NCBI GenBank assembly: GCA_958349075.1 | Contig: CATWBR010000271.1 | Coordinates: forward strand, 1 to 6,273 | Length of the DNA stretch: 6,273 nt | Direction: 5' to 3' | Source: an uncultured Clostridium sp. | GTDB taxonomy: Bacteria > Bacillota > Clostridia > Lachnospirales > Lachnospiraceae | Shown: positions 1 through 4,986 of the stretch, one piece after another | How the letters are laid out: the number at the start of each line of letters is the position of its first letter | How positions within the stretch are numbered: the first letter of the stretch is position 1 | Position numbers and translations under genes: made by a program | The notes under the pieces: generated by a model | The model's input: the letters and a program-made list of their open reading frames with translations, nothing else | Told to the model about the DNA's origin: nothing | Databases searched by the model: none

Positions 1-2
1 AC

Positions 3-25
3 CATATATCATATATCATATATCA
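3..25. repeat. 7-bp tandem repeat (CATATAT x3)
   Basis: Three exact head-to-tail copies of CATATAT begin at 3, 10 and 17, followed by a partial copy (CA at 24-25). The tract lies about 40 bp upstream of the first gene, in an otherwise A-rich stretch with no recognisable promoter. It may continue to the left of the window. Its function is unknown; short repeats like this can vary in copy number by slippage. Confidence 0.75.
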
Positions 26-66
26 CGGCAAAAGAAAAAGAGGATAAAAGAGTAAGAGGTGGAGAA

Positions 67-876
67 ATGATGAAAGTCAGCATTGTTCAGATGGATGTGC
101 GGCTTGCGGACCCGGAATACAATTTTTCCCATGCGGAAGAATTGATTCGGAAAGCAGCCGCCGAAAAGCCGGATGTCATCTGTCTTCCGGAGACCTGGAA
201 TACGGGCTTTTTTCCCAGGGAAAACCTGGAGGGCCTGTCGGACCGGGATGGAAGTGAAGTAAAGAGAAGAATCGGTTCCCTGGCAAAGGAACTTGGAATT
301 AATATTGTGGCAGGTTCCGTAGCCAACTTAAGACAGGACGGAGTGTATAATACGGCATACATATTTGACCGTGAAGGAAAGTGCATAGGGGAGTATGACA
401 AGACCCATCTTTTCACTCCGATGGGAGAACAGGATTTCTTTAAACTGGGCGATCACACCGTGAACTTTGAACTGGACGGAGTGGCCTGTGCGATGGTCAT
501 CTGCTACGACATCCGCTTCCCCGAACTTATCAGAACCCTCACTCTGCGGGGCGTGGATGTCCTGTTTGTAGCTGCCCAGTGGCCGAGCCTTCGAAAAGGC
601 CACTGGCAGGTATTAAACCGGGTGAGAGCGATTGAAAACCAGTGTTTTGTGGTCTGCGTCAATGCCTGCGGCACCGCGGGAGAGACGAAGTATGCAGGTT
701 ATTCTGCGGCCATCGATCCGTGGGGCGAGACAATCGCGGGCGCGGGCGGGCACGAAGAGGTAGTGTCTGCAGAGTTGGATCTCGACATGATAAAGGGAAT
801 CAGGGAGAGCATTAACATATACAGGGACAGACGGCCCGAAATCTATGATGTGAAAGGAAAAGCAAAAAATGAGTAA
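67..876 (+). CDS. Carbon-nitrogen (nitrilase superfamily) hydrolase, omega-amidase/MtnU-like
   Basis: This is a cytoplasmic amidohydrolase that should split a C-N bond of an amide to a carboxylate and ammonia. The full Glu-Lys-Cys triad is visible: E42 in LPETWNTGF, K112 in YDKTHLF and nucleophile C146 in VICYDIRFPEL, with the helper Glu E121 in GEQDFFKLGD. Other family hallmarks are RAIENQCFVV (188-197), DPWG (217-220) and a C-terminal RRPEIY. At 269 aa it is normal and complete. The overall pattern resembles Bacillus MtnU/YkrU and omega-amidases, which act on 2-oxo acid amides, but these motifs do not fix the substrate. Tandem ATGs lie at 67 and 70; GGAG at 61-64 is only 2 nt from the first and 5 nt from the second, so 70 may be the true start. 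The gene leads the run and overlaps the DUF2848 gene by 8 bp, pointing to a shared pathway. No sign peptide is seen. Confidence 0.93.
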   Translation: MMKVSIVQMDVRLADPEYNFSHAEELIRKAAAEKPDVICLPETWNTGFFPRENLEGLSDRDGSEVKRRIGSLAKELGINIVAGSVANLRQDGVYNTAYIFDREGKCIGEYDKTHLFTPMGEQDFFKLGDHTVNFELDGVACAMVICYDIRFPELIRTLTLRGVDVLFVAAQWPSLRKGHWQVLNRVRAIENQCFVVCVNACGTAGETKYAGYSAAIDPWGETIAGAGGHEEVVSAELDLDMIKGIRESINIYRDRRPEIYDVKGKAKNE

Positions 877-1561
877 GATGAATTTCCGGGTTCTGACAAA
901 GAACGGCGAAGCAGAAAAAGAGATAAAGTACGACAGGGTTTTTGCCATAGGCTATGCGGGCCGCAATATGGAAAAGACGATGGAGCATATTAAAGAGCTG
1001 GAGGAACAGCTTGGAGTACCTGCGCCGAAGAAGATCCCGACGATTTTCCAGTGCGGCAACTATGTGCTGACCCAGGAAAAGGACCTGCACTTTATCGGTG
1101 AAAAAACATGCGGAGAAGTCGAATACGTCATGGTAGTCACGGACGGAAAGCTCTATATCGGACTTGGAAGCGACCATACGGACCGCGAACTGGAGAGTGT
1201 GAGCGTTCCGAAGGCAAAGCAGATCTGTGCAAAACCGATCGGAACAGAGTTATGGGATTATGATGAGTTAAAAGAACACTGGGAAACCATTAAGCTATAT
1301 TCCTATCAGACGGTAGACGGGGAAGAAATTCTGTATCAGCAGGGAACTCTGGCCGACATCATGGATCCGGCTATGATTCTTAAGGAACTGGAAGAGAGGG
1401 TGGGCGGTATTACGGATGCAGTAATCTATTCCGGTACGGTTCCGCTGACCGAAGGATTCCGCTATGGAACGAATTTCAGATGCGAGATGGCAGACGAAGT
1501 GTTGGGAAGAAAGTTATCAGTAAATTACAATGTGATTACAGTGAGCGAGGAGGAACGGTAA
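869..1561 (+). CDS. DUF2848 family protein
   Basis: I recognise this 230-aa protein as DUF2848 from several signatures: AIGYAGRN (26-33), HIKELEEQLGVPAP (40-53), CGEVE (81-85), the invariant-looking block GLGSDHTDRELE (98-109), KQICAKP (117-123), LYQQGT (155-160), SGT.P (188-192) and a terminal GR.LSVNYNV (213-222). The length is normal and it is complete. From memory the family falls within the fumarylacetoacetate hydrolase (FAH) fold superfamily, whose members cleave, hydrate or decarboxylate oxo acids, but no reaction is established for DUF2848. It is predicted soluble and cytoplasmic, with no signal peptide or membrane segment. The start at 869 has AGGA at 855-858, 10 nt upstream, and overlaps the previous stop. 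The alternative ATG at 878 lies one base after that stop, as at two other junctions here, but is too far from a binding site. The position between an amidohydrolase and a TRAP transporter suggests a step in using the imported substrate. Confidence 0.87.
   Translation: MSKMNFRVLTKNGEAEKEIKYDRVFAIGYAGRNMEKTMEHIKELEEQLGVPAPKKIPTIFQCGNYVLTQEKDLHFIGEKTCGEVEYVMVVTDGKLYIGLGSDHTDRELESVSVPKAKQICAKPIGTELWDYDELKEHWETIKLYSYQTVDGEEILYQQGTLADIMDPAMILKELEERVGGITDAVIYSGTVPLTEGFRYGTNFRCEMADEVLGRKLSVNYNVITVSEEER
1547..1553 (+). promoter_or_regulatory. Ribosome binding site of dctP inside the DUF2848 gene
   Basis: GAGGAGG sits in the last codons of the DUF2848 gene, 9 nt before the dctP ATG at 1563. The upstream stop (TAA, 1559-1561) is one base before that ATG, so the two genes are probably translationally coupled. 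The same arrangement recurs before dctM. Confidence 0.85.
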
Positions 1562-1562
1562 G

Positions 1563-2630
1563 ATGAGAAAGTTATTTCGGGTATTACTTACATCAGCGGT
1601 GATTGCGGCAGCACTTACAGGCTGCGGCGGCGGTAAAGAGGGTACACCGGCCGGCACGGAAGCGAAGAAAGAGGCGGCGGCTGCAAGCGGCGATGCGGTT
1701 GAGATTAAGGTGGCGACCGTTGGAAATGAAAAGCACCAGTCAACTATTGCGGCAACGTATTTTAAGGACAAGATTGAAGAACTGTCCGGCGGCCAGGTCA
1801 AGGTGACGATTTATCCGAATGCTTCTTTAGGCAGTGAGCGTGAGGCGGCCGAGGGCGTAAAGCTTGGAACTCTGGAGATGACCATCGTTACCACAGACGG
1901 AACGCTTCCGTCATGGGTATCGGACGTACAGCTTTTATCCATCCCATACTTATTTGAAAACAAAGAGGAAGCCTATTATATCCTGGACGAAGTTCTCCAG
2001 CCGGAATTTGAAAAACTGTTTGAGGCACAGGGATTTAAACATCTGGGATTTGCAGAGCTGGGATTCCGCCATTTCACAAACAATGTGCGTGAAGTTGTAA
2101 AGGCATCCGACATGGAAGGACTTTCCATCCGCGTCCAGGAAGCAACCGTATGGTTTAGCCTGATGGACTGCCTGAAGGCAAGGGGAACAGCGCTTCCGTT
2201 CAACGAGCTTTACACAGCGCTTCAGCAGGGAACCGTGGACGGACAGGAAAACCCGATCGTTTCCATCGCGTCTTCCGGTTTTGACGAGGTACAGAAATAT
2301 ATGGTTCTGGACGGACATACCTACGGCGCGGAGAGCGTTATCATGAACCTGGGCTTCTATGACAAACAGACAGACGAGGTGAAGGGCTGGATCGACGAGG
2401 CGGTTAAATATGCGATCGACGAGCAGAGAACGGCTGTGGATTCCATGGAAGCAGAGTATATGGAGCAGATTAAGAACAGCGGCGTGAAGGTCAGCGAACC
2501 GGATATCGAAAGTTTCAAAGAGGCGACAAAAGATTTCTATAAGCGTGATGAAATCAAAGAGCTTGTTAATCCGGAGCTGGTAGAGCTTGTAATGCAGAAG
2601 CTGGATGAGCACAAAAACAGCGCAAATTAA
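1563..2630 (+). CDS. dctP: TRAP transporter solute receptor, DctP family lipoprotein
   Basis: This is the extracellular substrate-binding subunit of a tripartite TRAP transporter; it captures an organic acid and hands it to the DctQ/DctM pair. The N-terminus is a lipoprotein signal: basic MRK, a hydrophobic core, then lipobox LTGC with C21 as the lipidation site. A flexible Gly/Ala/Glu/Lys linker to about residue 45 follows, as expected for a Gram-positive cell. The DctP fold follows: E47 onward IKVATVGNEKH, SLGSEREAAEGVKLGTLEM (88-106), GFRHFTNN (167-174), and the signature LSIRVQ (187-192), where R190 corresponds to the arginine that salt-bridges the ligand carboxylate in characterised members. 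ALPFNELYTALQQGTVDGQENP (210-231) is also classic. At 355 aa it is full length. The conserved arginine argues for a carboxylate ligand; which one is not readable. It is coupled to the DUF2848 gene and followed by a 123-bp gap before dctQ. Confidence 0.96.
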   Translation: MRKLFRVLLTSAVIAAALTGCGGGKEGTPAGTEAKKEAAAASGDAVEIKVATVGNEKHQSTIAATYFKDKIEELSGGQVKVTIYPNASLGSEREAAEGVKLGTLEMTIVTTDGTLPSWVSDVQLLSIPYLFENKEEAYYILDEVLQPEFEKLFEAQGFKHLGFAELGFRHFTNNVREVVKASDMEGLSIRVQEATVWFSLMDCLKARGTALPFNELYTALQQGTVDGQENPIVSIASSGFDEVQKYMVLDGHTYGAESVIMNLGFYDKQTDEVKGWIDEAVKYAIDEQRTAVDSMEAEYMEQIKNSGVKVSEPDIESFKEATKDFYKRDEIKELVNPELVELVMQKLDEHKNSAN

Positions 2631-2753
2631 TCCTGCATAAACGGATGGCTTCAAAATAGAACCGGTATGAACGGCTCTGTCATAAATAATTTTGACATAA
2701 ATAAATCAGACACAATAGTTATAACGGATGAGAAACAGATAGAGAGGTCGAGT
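2631..2753 (+). other. dctP-dctQ intergenic region with weak internal promoter candidate
   Basis: This is the only sizeable gap within the five-gene run. It shows no terminator-like hairpin. It contains a perfect -35-like TTGACA at 2692-2697 and, after 17 bp, AATAGT at 2715-2720, which matches the -10 consensus at only 4 of 6 positions. A better -10 (TATAAC, 2720-2725) is 22 bp away, which is too far. A weak internal promoter is possible but unproven. An in-frame ATG at 2667 would extend dctQ into this gap but has no convincing ribosome binding site. Confidence 0.3.
2741..2748 (+). promoter_or_regulatory. Ribosome binding site deciding the dctQ start
   Basis: AGAGAGGT lies 5 nt before the ATG at 2754, a good site and spacing. 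The upstream in-frame ATG at 2667 has no comparable purine-rich site, so 2754 is preferred. Confidence 0.75.
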
Positions 2754-3242
2754 ATGAAAGTTATCAATCTAGTGGTGGATAATGTGATAAAAGCCGTGAT
2801 GGCGGTCAGCGGTATTGTCCTGCTGGCTGTGACATTCTGGCAGGTAGTCTGCCGGTATGTACTGAAAGCGCCCCTGCCATGGAGCCAGGATATTATCAGG
2901 CTGAGTTTTACATACCTTGTATTTTGGGGAGCGGCTTACTGTGTACACGAAAAAGCAAACTTAAACGTAGATGTATTTCTGACGGCGCTTCCGAAGAAAA
3001 TCGGTAAACTGGCGGAAATCATAATTAATGTGGTGCTGGTTGGATTTTTTGTCTTCCTGTTATACATGGGAATTCAGTTTGCACAGACGGGCACTACCCA
3101 GACGACGTCCTATCTGCCGATTCCGATGTCCTGGTATTACATGAGCATTCCAAGCGCTGCCGCATTTATGATCTTTTACATGATTCAGATTCTGGTGGAG
3201 CAGGTAAAAGAACTGCTCAGCATGGGAAAGGAGGAACAGTAA
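2754..3242 (+). CDS. dctQ: TRAP transporter small permease subunit, DctQ family
   Basis: This is the small integral membrane subunit of the TRAP transporter, which pairs with DctM in the cytoplasmic membrane. The 162-aa form starting at 2754 has four hydrophobic segments, roughly residues 9-32, 46-67, 85-108 and 127-149, which is the family topology. It also carries the DctQ signature FWQVVCRYVLKAPLPWSQDI (28-47), followed by FWGAAYCVHEKANLNVDVF (57-75). An in-frame ATG at 2667 would add 29 polar residues that do not resemble the family N-terminus and would give 191 aa, longer than usual, so I chose the internal start with its good ribosome binding site. The stop lies one base before dctM, and the last codons contain the dctM ribosome binding site, so the two membrane subunits should be made together. 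Confidence 0.93.
   Translation: MKVINLVVDNVIKAVMAVSGIVLLAVTFWQVVCRYVLKAPLPWSQDIIRLSFTYLVFWGAAYCVHEKANLNVDVFLTALPKKIGKLAEIIINVVLVGFFVFLLYMGIQFAQTGTTQTTSYLPIPMSWYYMSIPSAAAFMIFYMIQILVEQVKELLSMGKEEQ
3227..3234 (+). promoter_or_regulatory. Ribosome binding site of dctM inside dctQ
   Basis: AAAGGAGG in the last codons of dctQ is 9 nt before the dctM ATG at 3244. It is a near-perfect complement to the 16S rRNA end. The dctQ stop (3240-3242) is one base before the ATG, which favours translational coupling. Confidence 0.87.
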
Positions 3243-3243
3243 G

Positions 3244-4512
3244 ATGGCGCTTATTTTACTTCTGTTCGTATTATTTATAGCCGGAATTCCAATCTGTTTT
3301 TCCCTTGGCTTAATTTCACTTTACGGAGTGGCGGCGGCCGGTTATCCACTGTCCGTCATCACCCAGAGAATGTTCACCGGAGCAGACAGTATCTCTCTCA
3401 TCGCCATTCCCCTGTTTATTCTGGCAGGCGGACTGATGGTTCAGGGAGGTATGTCCAGGCGTATCGTGGATTTTGCAGATGCCCTGATCGGCCATTTCCC
3501 CAGCGGACTTGCCATGGTCAGCATCCTGGCCTGCATGTTTTTCGCCGCCATCACCGGTTCCGCGATTGCGGCTACCGCGGCGATCGGCGGTATCATGATT
3601 CCTCTGATGAAGGAAAAGGGGTATGAGAACACATTCTCGGCTCCCCTTCTGGCCTGCGGCGGTTCTATCGGACCGGTTATCCCGCCCAGCATTCCGCTGC
3701 TGCTCTACGGAACAATGGCCAGTGTCAGTATCGGAAAGCTGTTCATCGGCGGATTTATTCCGGGTATTATCATGGGCCTGGGCCTGATGGTTTACAGCTT
3801 TTATGTAGGAAAAAAACGCCATTATGTCGGACGTGAGCAGAAGGCTCCCACAAGTGAGGTTTTAAAAACAGGAAAAGACGCCCTGCTGGCCCTTATCATG
3901 CCGGTTATCATCATCGGCGGCATCATGAGCGGTATCTTTACAGCGACGGAATCGGGCGCAATCGCCTGCGTGTACTCCCTGATTATCGGTATCTTTGTTT
4001 ACCGAGAACTGAAAATTAAAAACCTCTGGGGAGTGTTTATCGACAGTGCCAAATCCACGGGACAGGTACTGATTGTCGTTGCCTTTGCGTCACTGTTTAC
4101 CTGGATTATCACGGTTAACCAGGTTCCGCAGCAGGTCAGCGCATTCCTGACGGCAAACATCGGGAATAAATACCTGATGCTCCTTGTCATCAATATCGTA
4201 CTCTTAGTCGCGGGAACATTTATCGATACGACCAGTGCGCTGGTTATCTTTACCCCACTGTTCCTCCCGATTGTGCAGGGCCTTGGAATCGACCTGCTTC
4301 ACTTCGGCCTTGTGATGACGGTCAACCTGACAATCGGCATGTGCACACCTCCGCTGGGCGTCTGCCTGTTCGTGTCGGGAACGATTGCGGAAGTGTCGCT
4401 GAAAGACCAGATGAAGGATTTACTTCCTATGCTTGCGGTTCTGCTGATTGTCCTGCTGATTATCACATACATACCTGCAACCGTTACATTCCTGCCGAAC
4501 CTGATTGGATAG
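3244..4512 (+). CDS. dctM: TRAP transporter large permease subunit, DctM family
   Basis: This is the large transport subunit, which carries the substrate across the membrane driven by an ion gradient (Na+ in characterised TRAP systems). The 422-aa protein is full length and strongly hydrophobic throughout, consistent with about a dozen membrane segments. Family motifs in order are IPLFILAGGLMVQGGMSRR (55-73), AAITGSAIAATAAIGGIMIP (101-120), GGSIGPVIPPSIPLLLYG (139-156), GIFTATESGAIACVYSL (230-246), GTFIDTTSALVIFTPLFLPI (324-343) and NLTIGMCTPPLGVCLFV (361-377). It is the last gene of the uptake block. No hairpin terminator follows; the -35 element of the tyrS promoter begins 3 bases after the stop codon. 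Confidence 0.97.
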   Translation: MALILLLFVLFIAGIPICFSLGLISLYGVAAAGYPLSVITQRMFTGADSISLIAIPLFILAGGLMVQGGMSRRIVDFADALIGHFPSGLAMVSILACMFFAAITGSAIAATAAIGGIMIPLMKEKGYENTFSAPLLACGGSIGPVIPPSIPLLLYGTMASVSIGKLFIGGFIPGIIMGLGLMVYSFYVGKKRHYVGREQKAPTSEVLKTGKDALLALIMPVIIIGGIMSGIFTATESGAIACVYSLIIGIFVYRELKIKNLWGVFIDSAKSTGQVLIVVAFASLFTWIITVNQVPQQVSAFLTANIGNKYLMLLVINIVLLVAGTFIDTTSALVIFTPLFLPIVQGLGIDLLHFGLVMTVNLTIGMCTPPLGVCLFVSGTIAEVSLKDQMKDLLPMLAVLLIVLLIITYIPATVTFLPNLIG

Positions 4513-4514
4513 GG

Positions 4515-4550
4515 CTTGACAAACAGAAAAAAACTCCCTATAATGTCAAG
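4515..4550. repeat. Inverted repeat framing the tyrS promoter
   Basis: CTTGACA (4515-4521) and TGTCAAG (4544-4550) are perfect 7-bp complements separated by 22 bp. The left arm contains the -35 hexamer; the right arm begins at the last base of the -10. It could be an operator, a weak hairpin in read-through RNA from dctM, or coincidence. Confidence 0.45.
4516..4544 (+). promoter_or_regulatory. Sigma-A (housekeeping) promoter of tyrS
   Basis: A perfect -35 TTGACA (4516-4521) and perfect -10 TATAAT (4539-4544) are separated by the ideal 17 bp. Transcription should start near 4551. The promoter is packed directly behind the dctM stop and drives the T-box leader and tyrS. Both hexamers match consensus exactly, so initiation should be strong, with control exerted downstream by the riboswitch. 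Confidence 0.93.
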
Positions 4551-4812
4551 TACTTAAACTTAATACCTTATAATAAAGGCTTTGATGGGAACAAGTAGTA
4601 ATCTGCAGGACGCACAGAAAGCAGCCGGTTGATGAGAGGCGCGCAGGTTGGCAGACAGACGAATACATCCCGGAGCCGCGCACCCAACGGAGATGATTAC
4701 GGAGCTCCAAGTAGGCTGCGACGTATCGGGCACACGTTACCGTGCCGGAGTATCTTCTGTCTGAACAGCAGGATGTACTTACTGAGGCAGACAGCGTAAG
4801 CTGCCTGCAAAT

Positions 4813-4846
4813 GAAGGTGGTAACACGGGATATTGCCCCGTCCTTT
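4813..4846 (+). promoter_or_regulatory. T-box antiterminator
   Basis: GAAGG (4813-4817) pairs with CCTTT (4842-4846), including one G-U pair, and ACGGG (4825-4829) pairs with CCCGT (4837-4841). This leaves the canonical 7-nt bulge TGGTAAC (4818-4824), whose first four bases bind the tRNA acceptor end. The 3' strand is shared with the terminator stem, so the two folds exclude each other. Confidence 0.9.
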
Positions 4847-4867
4847 TAACAAAGGACGGGGCTTTTT
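4835..4867 (+). terminator. Intrinsic terminator of the T-box leader
   Basis: A perfect 12-bp stem, GCCCCGTCCTTT (4835-4846) with AAAGGACGGGGC (4851-4862), has a TAAC loop and is followed by TTTTT (4863-4867). It is the off state of the T-box. It is also the first terminator downstream of dctM, so it may end TRAP-operon transcripts too. Confidence 0.95.
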
Positions 4868-4911
4868 GCATTAACCGCTTAGTGAGTTTTTTCGAACTTA
4901 GCGGTTAAGCA
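4867..4911. repeat. Long palindrome between T-box terminator and tyrS
   Basis: TTAACCGCT (4871-4879) pairs perfectly with AGCGGTTAA (4900-4908). The stem extends inward past a T-T mismatch by AGT/ACT (4881-4883 with 4896-4898) and outward past a bulged A by TGC/GCA (4867-4869 with 4909-4911). The loop is GAGTTTTTTCGA. No T-run follows on either strand, so it is not a standard terminator. With the following stretch to about 4948 it resembles an inserted mobile palindromic element, but copy number elsewhere cannot be seen here. Confidence 0.6.
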
Positions 4912-4973
4912 CACCTGTGAAACGAGTGCGTCTTCTGCGCGACATTGAACATGGTGTTACAGCAGGAAAGGAA

Positions 4974-4979
4974 AAGGAG
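4974..4979 (+). promoter_or_regulatory. Ribosome binding site of tyrS
   Basis: AAGGAG lies 7 nt before the ATG at 4987, and this decides the start. The frame stays open upstream to a TTG at 4945, which has no such site. Confidence 0.9.
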
Positions 4980-4986
4980 AAAAACA

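Larger units (their letters stand above)
4551..4867 (+). ncRNA. T-box riboswitch, tyrosine-specific, controlling tyrS
   Basis: This leader RNA senses uncharged tRNA-Tyr and permits transcription of tyrS only when tyrosine charging is low. Stem I spans about 4582-4675. TCTGC (4602-4606) pairs with GCAGA (4651-4655). An AG-rich bulge (ACAGAAAGC, 4614-4622) and the distal loop GGTTGATGAGAG (4627-4638) are typical. The specifier-loop context GAA-UAC-A places the codon UAC (Tyr) at 4664-4666. A stem II region (GGAGC 4672-4676 with GCTCC 4704-4708), a hairpin GGCAC/GTGCC (4729-4746) and a stem III candidate AGGCAG/CTGCCT (4785-4806) follow. The T-box sequence at 4811-4828 carries TGGT (4818-4821), which pairs with the ACCA end of a tRNA having discriminator A, as tRNA-Tyr does. 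The specifier, the bulge base and the downstream tyrS agree independently. The pairings were drawn by eye, so the middle stems are less certain than the specifier, antiterminator and terminator. Confidence 0.94.

Noticed and set aside
1950..2654. A 234-codon open frame on the minus strand opposite dctP
   Set aside because: It lies almost entirely antisense to a well-conserved dctP, shows no recognisable family or ribosome binding site, and is explained by codon bias of the sense gene.
2667..2753. A longer dctQ starting at ATG 2667
   Set aside because: It lacks a ribosome binding site and adds 29 polar residues; the start at 2754 gives the usual DctQ length and has AGAGAGGT at 5 nt.
3316..3822. 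A 168-codon minus-strand open frame opposite dctM
   Set aside because: Its translation is low-complexity and rich in His, Asp, Gln and Arg, typical of the reverse complement of a membrane-protein gene; dctM motifs cover the same stretch.
4341..4598. A + strand open frame running from dctM into the tyrS leader
   Set aside because: It is out of frame with dctM, spans the promoter and the T-box 5' end, and has no ribosome binding site or recognisable product.
4871..4908. The palindrome as a second intrinsic terminator for the T-box
   Set aside because: The stem is followed by GCACACC rather than a T-run, and the opposite strand has no T-run either.
4945..4986. A longer tyrS starting at TTG 4945
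   Set aside because: It has no ribosome binding site at the TTG, and the 14 added residues are not family-like. ATG 4987 has AAGGAG at 7 nt.
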